Positions 1-28,138 of a stretch of DNA of 53,101 nucleotides are shown piece after piece. A program made the position numbers and the translations under genes. Position 1 is the first letter of the stretch. Each line of letters starts with the position of its first letter. The notes below the pieces were generated by a model, which saw nothing but the letters and a program-made list of their open reading frames with translations, did no database searches and was not told the origin of the DNA. Source of the stretch: Nocardia niwae NBRC 108934 = DSM 45340 (GTDB lineage Bacteria; Actinomycetota; Actinomycetes; Mycobacteriales; Mycobacteriaceae); NCBI RefSeq assembly GCF_001613465.1, contig NZ_BDCK01000050.1:1-53101 (forward strand), in the 5' to 3' direction.

Positions 1-20348
<20,348 letters not shown>

Positions 20349-20353
20349 TCGGA

Positions 20354-20392
20354 ACAGACGAGCCCCTCCCAGCACGGGAGGGGCTCGTCTGT
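20354..20392 (+). terminator. Intrinsic-type terminator after the NRPS
   Basis: A perfect 17-bp inverted repeat (arms 20354-20370 and 20376-20392) with a 5-base loop begins 5 bases after the NRPS stop codon. The arms are very GC-rich in the core. There is no long U tract, which is usual for actinobacterial terminators. Confidence 0.85.
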
Positions 20393-20577
20393 AGCGGGGA
20401 CGCACCGATACCGAGCGCCGCCACGGGTGATCCTCAGCCGGGTCCGTGTCCACTGGAGCCCGAGCCCTTCGAAGTCGGTTGCCGACGAGTGGCCGTCCGG
20501 CTTCGGTTCATTTGACTACACTCGAGGTCTATCGGCAGCGACCCTCGCCACTGTCATATGAGGTTGGAGGTGGTTTC

Positions 20578-20781
20578 ATGGCGATGCCAGTTCCGCATGA
20601 CGACGGCTGGACGGCTGCCGCCCTCGACCACATGCCCGAAGACGGATTGCGTTACGAGGTGTTGAATGGTCAGCTAGTCGTGAACGCCGCCCCCAAGCCT
20701 CGCCATCAGTTGTTGATCAGGTGGCTGGGGCAGGCCCTCGGTGCTGCGACCATCCCATTCGACGTACTGGAACAGCCCTGA
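20578..20781 (+). pseudogene. Uma2/DUF820-like N-terminal fragment
   Basis: The 67-residue product from ATG 20578 (preceded by the purine-rich GGTTGGAGGTGG) reads like the N terminus of the Uma2 (DUF820) PD-(D/E)XK-fold family: a DGLRYEVLNGQLVVNAAPKP segment (YEVLNG...PKPRHQ) followed by a helix HQLLIRWLGQAL. Family members are usually about 180-200 residues, so the catalytic core is missing; a stop follows DVLEQP at 20779. No continuation of the family was recognised in the next 250 bases. I read it as a gene fragment rather than a functional protein. It could alternatively be a short independent protein. Confidence 0.55.
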
Positions 20782-20921
20782 CGATTGCCACTCGAGGAAT
20801 AGCTCGGCGTAGCACGCCTCACCCCGTGAACCGGGAAACAACCTCCGTCCGGTGGGCGCTACCACGGTAGCGAGCGCGCTCGAATTGTCCGCCCCGCGCG
20901 ATTGTCTGGCTTGATATGTCA

Positions 20922-20950
20922 TTTACGCCGTGCTTGACCATCGATAGGGT
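20922..20950 (+). promoter_or_regulatory. Possible promoter of the MFS exporter
   Basis: TTTACG at 20922-20927 and TAGGGT at 20945-20950 are separated by 17 bases and lie about 95 bases before the ATG at 21045. This is only a loose match to a vegetative actinobacterial promoter. Nothing else was recognised in the 263-base gap 20782-21044. Confidence 0.25.
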
Positions 20951-21044
20951 CGGGGACGCGGCTTCGGTCGCGGTCTCTCTCCGTCCGCAATGGACTCGCT
21001 CGCAGCGCATTACGCGGGCGGTGCGCGAACTTCACAAGGAAGAC

Positions 21045-22661
21045 ATGTCGACGATCGCAACCTCGTCCGGCGGCAAGCCGGACGGCTCTTCCGCAAGTCC
21101 GCTGCGCGCGGGGCTGGTGCTGTTCCTGGTCAGCGGGGCCATCTTCATGATGATGCTCGACCTGACCGTGGTCTCCGCCGCACTGGCCGACATCCGCCGA
21201 GACTTCGACACGTCCATCGACGGACTGCAGTGGGTCATCGACGCGTACGCCATTCCGATGGCGGGACTGCTGCTGACCTTCGCCACTCTCGGTGACCGGT
21301 TCGGCCGGAAGCGGCTGTTCCTGGCGGGCATGACGGTCTTCACGGCGTCGTCGCTGGCCCTGGCGCTGGCCGGCACCATCCTGCAGCTGAACATCCTGCG
21401 CGCCGTGCAGAGCGTCGGCGCGGCGATGATCTTCGCGACGGCTTTGCCGCTGTTGGCGGTGGCCTACCCCGACGCGGCCAAGCGCGCGAAGGCCATCGGC
21501 GTCTACGGCGCCGTCATGGCGAGCGCGACCGTGGCGGGGCCGGTGCTCGGCGGCGCGCTGGTCACCCAGTTCGGCTGGCGCTCGATCTTCACCGTCAACG
21601 TCCCGATCGGCATCGTCCTCGGCGTGCTCGCCCTGCTCCGGATGCCCGAGTCGGCGCGGATGGCCGGGCGCAAGGCCGACTGGCCGGGTTCGCTGTTGCT
21701 CACCGGTGGCTTGGTGACGGGTGTCTTCGGGCTGACCCGCGGCAACGCGCTGGGCTGGAGTTCGGGCACGGTGCTTGGGCTCGGCGCCGCGGCCGCGGTG
21801 CTGCTGACCGGGTTCGTGGCCTGGCAGTTCAAGGCCGAGCATCCGCTGCTCGACGTGTCGATGGTGCGCAAACGCGGCTTCACCGGCACGGCCGTCGTCT
21901 CGATCGGCCATATGGCGACGCTCATGGCCGCGAGCAACTACCTGGCGGTGTTCATGATCAACACGCTCGGCTACACGCCGCTGCAGATGGGACTGCGGTT
22001 GCTGCCGGTGAGCGGGGCCGCCCTGATCAGCGCGCCGCTGGCGATGGTGTTCGCGAAGCGGATTCCGTTCGCGGTCTCGCTGCCGGTCACGATGGCCGCG
22101 GTCGCGCTGGGCACCTGGCTGATCGGCGATTTCGATGCGGGCGACTCCTGGACGCATTTCCTGCCGGGACTGGTGATCGGCGGCCTCGGCCTCGGCGCGA
22201 TCACGGCCGTCAACCAGGCGGCCTCGCTCACCTTCGCCTCCGACGAGAACGCGGGCATGGCCAGCGCGACCTTCGGCACCCTCCGGCAGGTTGGTCTCGC
22301 GGTCGGGGTGGCCGGGCTGGGCGCGATGTTCAACCACGCGGCCCGCGGTTCCGCGGCCGACGGGCTCGATGCGCTACCCGGCGCTGTCCCACCGGGACCG
22401 CGTGAGCAGTTCCTGGAGGCGGCGAGCTCCGGAGCCGGTCGCTCGGTGGCCGACGGGCTGCCCGTGCAGTTCCAGCCGATCGCGTCGGACCTGTCGCACA
22501 TCGCGGCCTCCGCGTCGATCGACGGGCTCAATTCCATGATCGGCCTGGCAGCTGCGATCGGCGGCGTCGCGGTCCTCGTTTCCGCGCTCGCCTTCACCGT
22601 GGACCACCTGCGCGGCAGGAGAACTCCGGCCGAGCCCGCGCGGCGCACGCAACAGCTCTGA
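21045..22661 (+). CDS. MFS drug exporter, DHA2 (EmrB/QacA) family
   Basis: The 538-residue protein begins with a short hydrophilic tail and then runs as many hydrophobic helices, as in 14-TM DHA2 proton-coupled exporters of the cytoplasmic membrane. The first helix carries MMMLDLTVVSAALADI (motif D1-like LDxTVVNVALP); WVIDAYAI follows, then the MFS motif A GDRFGRKR. Motif C-like GPVLGGALV is present in helix 5. Start choice: ATG 21045 is preceded by AAGGAAG, whereas an in-frame GTG-type extension to 20916 adds a non-membrane tail with no recognisable ribosome site. It lies after the NRPS terminator, so co-transcription with the NRPS is unlikely, but it could export its product. Substrate cannot be read from sequence. 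Confidence 0.93.
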   Translation: MSTIATSSGGKPDGSSASPLRAGLVLFLVSGAIFMMMLDLTVVSAALADIRRDFDTSIDGLQWVIDAYAIPMAGLLLTFATLGDRFGRKRLFLAGMTVFTASSLALALAGTILQLNILRAVQSVGAAMIFATALPLLAVAYPDAAKRAKAIGVYGAVMASATVAGPVLGGALVTQFGWRSIFTVNVPIGIVLGVLALLRMPESARMAGRKADWPGSLLLTGGLVTGVFGLTRGNALGWSSGTVLGLGAAAAVLLTGFVAWQFKAEHPLLDVSMVRKRGFTGTAVVSIGHMATLMAASNYLAVFMINTLGYTPLQMGLRLLPVSGAALISAPLAMVFAKRIPFAVSLPVTMAAVALGTWLIGDFDAGDSWTHFLPGLVIGGLGLGAITAVNQAASLTFASDENAGMASATFGTLRQVGLAVGVAGLGAMFNHAARGSAADGLDALPGAVPPGPREQFLEAASSGAGRSVADGLPVQFQPIASDLSHIAASASIDGLNSMIGLAAAIGGVAVLVSALAFTVDHLRGRRTPAEPARRTQQL

Positions 22662-22700
22662 TCCGTCAACCTCGCACCGCTTCGCCGACGGAACGGGACC

Positions 22701-22760
22701 CGCGAATGGCACATGGTCGAGGCAGAGTGCGAGAGAGCTCTCCACCATGTGCCACTCGCG
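22701..22760. terminator. Bidirectional hairpin between convergent genes
   Basis: Arms 22701-22717 and 22744-22760 are inverted repeats matching at 16 of 17 positions (a single A/G difference), enclosing a 26-base loop that itself contains GAGAG/CTCTC. It lies between the MFS stop (22661) and the stop of the small membrane protein on the opposite strand (22771), where a shared terminator is expected. Confidence 0.75.
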
Positions 22761-22770
22761 GTGGCCGCGC

Positions 22771-22980
22771 TCAGCGGGGGACGGTGAAGACTTTGCGGCA
22801 GGCCGGGGCGCAGAAGGCGTAATCGATGCCGTCGTGGGTGAGGGTGAAGCGGACGTCCGAAGGCACTCTGCGGAACGCGTAGAGCACGTTGACTGCCCCA
22901 TAGCCGAACGCTCCGGCGAGCAATCCGGCGGGAACGAGCGCGAATGCCTGTGCCGCGCAGGGCTTTCCGGCAATCCTCAT
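22771..22980 (-). CDS. Small membrane protein with a C-terminal CxxxC metal-type motif
   Basis: This 69-residue protein starts at ATG 22980, overlapping the stop of the upstream peroxiredoxin-like gene by 4 bases (ATGA), so the two are very likely translationally coupled. It has one hydrophobic segment (residues about 10-35, LVPAGLLAGAFGYGAVNVLY) and ends in DYAFCAPACRKVFTVPR. That tail resembles the YHS/TRASH-type motif FCSPGCRKxF found in small metal-sensing or metal-binding proteins, so a metal or redox role is inferred. No specific family is claimed. Confidence 0.7.
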   Translation of the reverse strand: MRIAGKPCAAQAFALVPAGLLAGAFGYGAVNVLYAFRRVPSDVRFTLTHDGIDYAFCAPACRKVFTVPR

Positions 22981-23534
22981 GCGTGCCGCTCCGCGGGCAC
23001 GAGTGCGAGCAGTTCGTCGACCGACCACTGGTCGTAGACGTGCGCGCCGTGCTTGGCGGCGAGCATGCGTCCGTCGGGCGCGATCAGGAAATCGGCGGGC
23101 AGTCCGAGACTGCCGCCCTCGGGCGCGGTGGGCGGGGCCGCCTGCCTGCGGCGCAGCGCCGTGTAGGCGTCGTGGGCGACGCCGCGCAGAATGGCCGGCC
23201 AACCGCGCGGGTCGAGCAACGCGCGGGGCGAGCTCTCGACGCCGAATTCGCGGTAGAGCTTCCGCTCCGGATCGGCGATCACGTCCAGCGGCAGTTCGGC
23301 GGTGTATTTGCGCAATTCCGCCACGCTGGAATGGAACACGACGACTTCGCGGATGCCCGCGGCGGCGATCTCCGCGTGACGCGTGACGATCGAGCGCAGG
23401 TGCAGGTTGCACACCGGGCATCCGGCGAACCGCCGGAATTGCAGGTGGGTCAGGCGATCCGGGTCCGGTACCGGGATCTGCGCACCGGAGACGGTGACCA
23501 GCGTCCGGTCCGGGACAGCGGTGGGAAGCGACAT
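22977..23534 (-). CDS. Peroxiredoxin-like (AhpC/TSA-type) protein
   Basis: The 185-residue protein has a thioredoxin-fold redox motif RFAGCPVCNLHLRSI (CxxC at about residues 39-42), then IREVVVFHSSVAELRKY and DPERKLYREFGV, as in AhpC/TSA-like 'peroxiredoxin-like family' proteins. It would reduce peroxides or act as a thiol oxidoreductase in the cytosol. ATG 23534 is preceded by AAAGGAG at good spacing. It is divergent from the TetR gene at 23606 and coupled to the small membrane protein downstream. Expression is probably controlled by that TetR through the inverted repeat just upstream. Confidence 0.85.
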   Translation of the reverse strand: MSLPTAVPDRTLVTVSGAQIPVPDPDRLTHLQFRRFAGCPVCNLHLRSIVTRHAEIAAAGIREVVVFHSSVAELRKYTAELPLDVIADPERKLYREFGVESSPRALLDPRGWPAILRGVAHDAYTALRRRQAAPPTAPEGGSLGLPADFLIAPDGRMLAAKHGAHVYDQWSVDELLALVPAERHA

Positions 23535-23546
23535 CGGGGCTCCTTT

Positions 23547-23571
23547 CGTAGGTGTACCTCGTACGCCTACG
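23547..23571. promoter_or_regulatory. Candidate operator between peroxiredoxin-like gene and TetR gene
   Basis: Arms CGTAGGTGTAC (23547-23557) and GTACGCCTACG (23561-23571) form an 11-bp inverted repeat with one mismatch and a 3-base spacer. It sits 12 bases upstream of the ATG at 23534 within the 71-base divergent gap. A weaker related repeat (8 of 11) follows at about 23576-23598. Size and position fit a TetR operator. Confidence 0.6.
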
Positions 23572-23605
23572 ACCAGTATGCGCGTAACGCGTACGCTGTC
23601 AATCC

Positions 23606-24217
23606 GTGCCCCGCCCCCGTTCGCTGACCACCGCCGATCTCGCCGCGGCGGCCCTCGCCGTGCTCGATCGCGAAGGGTTGCCCGCCCTGACCATGCGTGC
23701 GGTGGCCAAGGAACTGGGCATGTCCACGATGGCCCTGTACCGCTACGTCCGCGACCGCGACGAATTGGAGGTCCTGGTGGCGGATCAGGTGTTCGCCGCG
23801 ATCGACACGTCGCTGCCGGAGGGAAGCGACTGGCGGGAGCGGGCGACGGCACTGATGGCGAACATCCGGGACGGGTTCTCGGCCCATCCGGCCGCCGTGC
23901 CGATCGTGCTGCGGCGTCGGCAGTCATCGGTGGAATCGCTGCGCGTCATGGAAACGATGCTCGCGGTGCTCACCGAGGGCGGTTTCACCGGCCGCGCCCG
24001 TGTGATAGCCCAGCGCACGCTGGTCGCCTTCCTGATCGGCTACCTCCAGAACAAGCACTACGCCCCGCTGCGCGGACAGGGGACGATCGTGCTGGCCGAC
24101 CTGCCCGCGGAGCAGTACCCGCATCTTGCGCAGACGGCGGGGCAGGCCAAGACCATGTCGGCTGCCGACGAATTCCGTGGCGGCGTCGAGATCGTGCTGC
24201 GCGGGCTCCGGCCCTAG
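23606..24217 (+). CDS. TetR/AcrR family transcriptional regulator
   Basis: The 203-residue protein has an N-terminal helix-turn-helix (residues about 8-50): LAAAALAVLDREG followed by LTMRAVAKELGMSTMALYRY, the canonical TetR pattern. The C-terminal ligand domain resembles the TetR_C_1-type (RVIAQRTLVAFLIGYL and EFRGGVEIVLRGL at the end). The start is GTG 23606. It is divergent from the peroxiredoxin-like gene and most likely represses it and itself. The inducer is unknown. Confidence 0.92.
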   Translation: MPRPRSLTTADLAAAALAVLDREGLPALTMRAVAKELGMSTMALYRYVRDRDELEVLVADQVFAAIDTSLPEGSDWRERATALMANIRDGFSAHPAAVPIVLRRRQSSVESLRVMETMLAVLTEGGFTGRARVIAQRTLVAFLIGYLQNKHYAPLRGQGTIVLADLPAEQYPHLAQTAGQAKTMSAADEFRGGVEIVLRGLRP

Positions 24218-24227
24218 CTCGCGGTAG

Positions 24228-25364
24228 TCAGCCGAACAGCGCTGCCACATCGACGGTTTCGGCCATCGCCCTGGCCCCGGCGTCGTTGATGTGCATGCCG
24301 TCTCCGCTGTCGAACTCGGGGCGGATGAAGCCGGGGCGCTGTGGGTCCTCCACCGCCCGGGCCACGTCGAACACCGAGTCGAAGACATCGGTGCCGCGCA
24401 GCCACTCGTTCACCTGATTGCGGGCGGGCTGCGCCACGTCGACGTGCAGACCTTCGTAGATGACGCCGGCGTAGGGGCCGATCGTGGCGGCGTGGACGGT
24501 GAGCCCCGCGGCGTGCGCCCGCCGGGCCAGAGTGGTGAAGCCCGCGATCAGTTCGTCGGCGGTCGCCGGCGGCTGCCCGAGCATGCCGCCGAGGCTCAGA
24601 TCGTTGATGCCGAAGTTGATCAGCACGCTGGTGACGCCGGGAACATCCAGTGCGTCGCGGTCGAAGCGCGCCAAGCCCGATTCGCCCACCCGGTCGAGCA
24701 GCAGCCGGTTTCCCGCGATACCCCGGTTGACCACCCAGCCGCGGTCCAGGCGCGCGTTGAGGACGTCCACCGACCGGCGATTGGCGCCGAGTGTGGTGCC
24801 GACGCCTTCGAACCACGAATCGCCGAACGCGACGGCCACCGGCGTGTCCGCGGGCGCGAGCACGTCGACGCCGGCCACGTAGAACCGGCCGGTGATCTCC
24901 TCGGCAGTGGCGAGCGCGGGCTCGGAGACGGCGTTGCCGTCCGTGATGTACGCGGTTTCGGCGGGCTGGTGCGAGAAGGTCGCCAGGTCGGTGGGCCCGG
25001 GCAGGTAGAGGCTCAACACCAGATCAGTGCCTGCGGCGACGGCCAGGTCCACCGGGTCGCTGAACACTTCGCCGCCGGCCGGGACGACGACCTGCTCGGC
25101 GCCGCCGAACCGCAGCGCGGAATCGGTCTCGGCGACGATCTCGTCGCCCGTCTTGCGCAGGGCGACTCGGGCCGCGCCGACGGTCAGCGGCGCCGTCCCG
25201 AAGCGGTTGGTCAGCCCGACGCGCAGTTGCGAACCGCCGCCGGCCAGGTGCAGAACCTGGCGCACTGTCTGGTCGCGGAACGCGCGCGACTCGGCGAATT
25301 TGATCTGCTCGTCCGGGCGGATCACGGCGGTGCGGAATCCGGCGATCCAGGCAGTCGACGACAT
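24228..25364 (-). CDS. SGNH/GDSL hydrolase
   Basis: This 378-residue two-domain protein has an N-terminal beta-rich domain (about 1-165) followed by an SGNH esterase domain. Block I is VAFGDSWFEG with nucleophile Ser183, block II has GIAGNR near 215, block III is FGINDLS (Gly252, Asn254), and block V is DGMH (Asp355, His358), so the catalytic set is complete. There is no evident signal peptide from ATG 25364, so a cytosolic esterase/acylhydrolase is inferred; the substrate may be a carbohydrate ester, as for related two-domain enzymes. It is divergent from a MarR gene and converges on the TetR gene with 10 bases between stops. Confidence 0.9.
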   Translation of the reverse strand: MSSTAWIAGFRTAVIRPDEQIKFAESRAFRDQTVRQVLHLAGGGSQLRVGLTNRFGTAPLTVGAARVALRKTGDEIVAETDSALRFGGAEQVVVPAGGEVFSDPVDLAVAAGTDLVLSLYLPGPTDLATFSHQPAETAYITDGNAVSEPALATAEEITGRFYVAGVDVLAPADTPVAVAFGDSWFEGVGTTLGANRRSVDVLNARLDRGWVVNRGIAGNRLLLDRVGESGLARFDRDALDVPGVTSVLINFGINDLSLGGMLGQPPATADELIAGFTTLARRAHAAGLTVHAATIGPYAGVIYEGLHVDVAQPARNQVNEWLRGTDVFDSVFDVARAVEDPQRPGFIRPEFDSGDGMHINDAGARAMAETVDVAALFG

Positions 25365-25384
25365 GGGGGGCCTCCACTAGTTGC

Positions 25385-25434
25385 CACGAGGAATAATGCG
25401 TATGCATATTTTCTACGCCGCAATCTTCCTCGTG
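25385..25434. promoter_or_regulatory. Inverted repeat in the GDSL/MarR divergent promoter region
   Basis: CACGAGGAA (25385-25393) is repeated in inverted form as TTCCTCGTG (25426-25434), perfect over 9 bp. Between them lies the AT-rich element ATGCGTATGCATAT, unusual in this GC-rich DNA and likely to hold the -10 of one or both promoters. It is a good candidate for MarR binding. Confidence 0.5.
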
Positions 25435-25475
25435 TCAACTATCCGCGCGGCAACAATCCGGGGTAGGTTTGCGCC

Positions 25476-25949
25476 ATGGACGTGCACAAGCTGTTCGACG
25501 ACCCGCGTCTGACGACGCTGGGCCTGTTCTTCGAGGCGTACGGCGGCGTGGTCGCCAAGCTGGAGCCGGTGTGGAAGGCGCACGGCCTGTCCGGACTGGA
25601 TGTCAACGCCCTGATGCGGCTGAGTCGTTCACCGGGGCGGCGGCTGCGCATGACGGAGCTCGCGGCGCAGACCGAACTGTCCACCAGTGGCGTCACCCGG
25701 CTGATCGACCGCCTGGCGCGCAGCGAGCTGGTGGTGCGCGAGCTGGATCCGGGGGATCGGCGTGGCGCCTTCGCCGTGCTCACCGAGGCGGGTGCGGCGC
25801 GGCTGGCGCAGGTGCTGCCGGACTATCTCGCCGCCGTGGACCGCTGGTTCGTCGGGTTGCTCACGCCAGAGCAGCTCGCGGCGTTGTCCGAAGCGCTGCG
25901 CATCATCCGGGACAAGTCCAACCCGGAGGCCACGTTCCGGATGGACTGA
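25476..25949 (+). CDS. MarR family transcriptional regulator
   Basis: This 157-residue protein has the MarR winged helix: RLRMTELAAQTELSTSGVTR (recognition helix) followed by the wing LDPGDRRGAFAVLTEAG. Helices at both ends form the usual dimer interface. Start is ATG 25476. It is divergent from the GDSL hydrolase and probably controls that promoter. Its stop lies 3 bases from the end of the convergent TetR remnant. Confidence 0.92.
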   Translation: MDVHKLFDDPRLTTLGLFFEAYGGVVAKLEPVWKAHGLSGLDVNALMRLSRSPGRRLRMTELAAQTELSTSGVTRLIDRLARSELVVRELDPGDRRGAFAVLTEAGAARLAQVLPDYLAAVDRWFVGLLTPEQLAALSEALRIIRDKSNPEATFRMD

Positions 25950-25952
25950 GCG

Positions 25953-26105
25953 TCAGTCCGGGTTCTCGGCGAGCAGTCGCTCCAGACCGTCCAGGATCAG
26001 TTCCAGGCCGAACCGGAAATCCGCGATCCCCGAGTGCTTCCCGTCGTTCACCAGCTGAGCGAGCGCGTTCATGTGGGGATAGTTCTCAGGTGGGATGAGT
26101 GGTAG
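25953..26105 (-). pseudogene. C-terminal remnant of a TetR family regulator
   Basis: About 50 residues remain, reading IPPENYPHMNALAQLVNDGK and then ADFRFGLELILDGLERLL before the stop. This is the characteristic tail of TetR_C_1-type regulators (compare EFRGGVEIVLRGL in the intact TetR at 23606). No helix-turn-helix precedes it: the open frame continues past about 26105 only into sequence belonging, on the other strand, to a truncated dehydrogenase. Both genes lack their 5' ends, as if one deletion removed their shared divergent promoter. Confidence 0.75.
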
Positions 26106-26108
26106 GTG

Positions 26109-26711
26109 CTGCTGTGTCATCCGTGGGCGACCGCCGGGCAGGCGGTACTGATCAACGGCGCCTCCGGCGGCGTCGGGACCAGCGCGGTGCAGATCGCCAA
26201 GGCGCTCGGCGCCGAAGTGACGGCGGTGTGCAGCACGCGTCACGCCGAGAGGGTGCGCGCGCTGGGCGCCGATCGGGTGATCGACTACACCACTGCGGAT
26301 TTCACGTGCGAACCGGGCCGATACGACGTGCTGCTCGATTTGGTGGGCAATCGATCGCTGACCGCCTGCCGCCGGGTACTCGCGCCGGAAGGCGTCTTCG
26401 TCTCCTCGGCAGGGGCGCCCGGCGGGAACTGGCTCGGACCGCTGATGTGGATCGCCAAGGTGGTGGTGACCGGCCTGGTGGTGAGCCAGACCATGCGGCC
26501 GCTACTGATGCGGCCGCGCCGCGCGGACCTCGAGTTCCTGGCCGGGCTCGCCGCCGAGGGAAAGCTGCGCCCGGTGATCGAACGGTGTCATCCGCTGACC
26601 GCGGCCGCCGCGGCGGTGGGCCACGTCGCCGACGGACACGCCCAGGGAAAGACGGTGATCATCGTCCGCGATCATCCCGCCCGGACCGCACCCGTTCGCT
26701 CGGCGAGGTAA
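26109..26711 (+). pseudogene. 5'-truncated zinc-type alcohol dehydrogenase/quinone oxidoreductase
   Basis: The frame contains the Rossmann half of a medium-chain dehydrogenase: GQAVLINGASGGVGTSAVQI (NAD(P)-binding), ALGADRVIDYTTADF, YDVLLDLVGN and the C-terminal AAAAVGHVADGHAQGKTVII. The N-terminal catalytic GroES-like domain (roughly 130-150 residues) is missing, and there is no convincing start or ribosome site. Homology appears to start at about 26127, next to the TetR remnant. The tail overlaps the convergent epimerase-like gene by 40 bases. Not expected to be functional. Confidence 0.8.
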
Positions 26712-27448
26712 TCGGCCCAGGTCAGCTCGCCGACGTCGGCGCCGTCGGTGACCAGGTTCTCGCCCGCCCGGTACACCCGGCCCGCCTTGCCCGGCAACGG
26801 CATGGTCAGCAGCGCGCGCTTCTTTCCCAGCATCGCGAGGTAGTCCCGGACCAGCTCGCGCATGCCGAGTACCTCGGGTCCGACCAGATCCGGCACTCGC
26901 CCGGCCGGCGCGCCCAGGGTCAGCTCCGCCAGCCGCGCCGCCACCTCGCGCACGTGCACCGGCTGCAGGCGCACACCGCCCAGGATCGGCAGCACCGGCG
27001 ATTTCAGCATCGTGTCCACCAGCTTCGGCACGAAGTCGTGGAACTGCGCCGCCCGCAGCGTGGTGTGGGGGATGCCCGACGCGGCCACGGCCTGCTCGGC
27101 GGCGAACTTCGCGCGGAAGTAGGTCAGCGGAAGCAGCTCGGCGGCGGTCACCGAGATGTAGACGATGTGCCCGACACCGGCGGCCGCCGCTGCCCGCAGC
27201 AGATTCGCGGTGGCCACGTCGTCGCCCTTCGCGTCGCCCGCCAGATGCAGGATGGCGCCGACGCCGGCCACCGCCGCATCGATGCCCTTGTCGCGCAGCA
27301 GATCTCCCGCGACGAACTCGACGCCCTCCTGTGCGGGGCGTTCGGTGCGGCTCAGCACGCGCACGCCGGCGCCCGCCTCGCGCAGCAGGGGCAGCGCCGC
27401 CCGGCCCAGGGTGCCGGTGCCGCCGGTGACCAGGACTTCGGTGGTCAT
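26672..27448 (-). CDS. NAD(P)-binding atypical SDR (NmrA/epimerase-like)
   Basis: This 258-residue protein starts with the glycine-rich loop VLVTGGTGTLGRAALPLL (GxxGxxG) of extended/atypical short-chain dehydrogenases. It also has HLAGDAKGDDVATANLLRAA, HIVYISVTAAELLPLTYFRAKFAAE and LQPVHVREVAARLAELTL. The usual YxxxK is represented by Y-x-x-x-K in TYFRAK. It is probably a cytosolic NAD(P)H-binding reductase or redox sensor. ATG 27448 is preceded by GGAGAC; an upstream in-frame extension to 27520 is not needed. Substrate unknown. Confidence 0.85.
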   Translation of the reverse strand: MTTEVLVTGGTGTLGRAALPLLREAGAGVRVLSRTERPAQEGVEFVAGDLLRDKGIDAAVAGVGAILHLAGDAKGDDVATANLLRAAAAAGVGHIVYISVTAAELLPLTYFRAKFAAEQAVAASGIPHTTLRAAQFHDFVPKLVDTMLKSPVLPILGGVRLQPVHVREVAARLAELTLGAPAGRVPDLVGPEVLGMRELVRDYLAMLGKKRALLTMPLPGKAGRVYRAGENLVTDGADVGELTWADYLAERTGAVRAG

Positions 27449-27544
27449 GACTGTCTCCGATCTCGTCGGTGCCCGATGGGGCGTTCCCATCGCTTCATCG
27501 AGACGACGACGTGCGGGCACGGGCTGTGACAGCCGTTGCGTGGG

Positions 27545-28108
27545 TCACTCCTGGCCGCGGTGGCGGCGAACCTTGCTGAGGTTGCCGCAGCGGTCCATCG
27601 AGCACCAGCGGCGGCGGCCGGGACGTGAGGCATCGACGAAGAGCAGGCCGCAATCGTCGGCGGCGCAGACACGGATGCGACCGGACAGGGGACCGCTGAA
27701 CAGGTCGACGGCGTCTCGGGCGAGCGTGGACAAGGCCGCGGCCGCCGTCGGGCGGGCATATTCCGCGCTGCCGTCGATCCGCAGTTCAGGGATCAGCGGC
27801 GGTTGCGCGGCGACGGCGTTGATCGCCGCGACGTCCGCCGGGCGCAATTGTTCTCCGGCTGCGCGGCCGTACGCCGCGCCGGTGATCGCCGCCCGCAGGG
27901 TCCGCATCGCCGGCAGGTCCGATTCGGCGGCGTCCAGCTCCTCCAGGTCGAGGATCACAGCCAGGAACCGGCGCAGGTCCGCGACAGTGTGCACGATCTC
28001 CCACACCGCGAGTTCGCCCTCGCCGCCGGTGTGCACGAGGTCGAGGGCGGCGCGTCCGGTGCGGAAGCGGCGGCGCAGATCGGGGGGTAGGTCGGCGCGG
28101 GATTGCAT
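27545..28108 (-). CDS. ABATE/CGNR zinc-finger transcriptional regulator
   Basis: The 187-residue protein has an N-terminal ABATE-type ligand domain (FRTGRAALDLVHTGGEGELA near the start, then a helical region) and a C-terminal CGNR zinc finger with the Cys pattern RVCAADDCGLLFVD ... RRWCSMDRCGNLSKVRRHR, which binds zinc and DNA. Such proteins are stress-linked regulators in actinobacteria. It is divergent from the RidA gene, with only a 30-base gap that contains a 15-bp palindrome, so it probably controls that pair. Confidence 0.88.
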   Translation of the reverse strand: MQSRADLPPDLRRRFRTGRAALDLVHTGGEGELAVWEIVHTVADLRRFLAVILDLEELDAAESDLPAMRTLRAAITGAAYGRAAGEQLRPADVAAINAVAAQPPLIPELRIDGSAEYARPTAAAALSTLARDAVDLFSGPLSGRIRVCAADDCGLLFVDASRPGRRRWCSMDRCGNLSKVRRHRGQE

Positions 28109-28111
28109 GAC

Positions 28112-28126
28112 ACCAGTTTAACTGGT
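28112..28126. promoter_or_regulatory. Palindromic operator between CGNR and RidA genes
   Basis: ACCAGTT (28112-28118), one central T, then AACTGGT (28120-28126) is a perfect 7-bp inverted repeat. It fills almost half of the 30-base gap between two divergent start codons. The gap is too short for two ordinary 5' leaders, so at least one transcript is probably leaderless or nearly so; GTTACAGT at 28126-28133 could overlap the RidA -10. Confidence 0.55.
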
Positions 28127-28138
28127 TACAGTGCTCGC

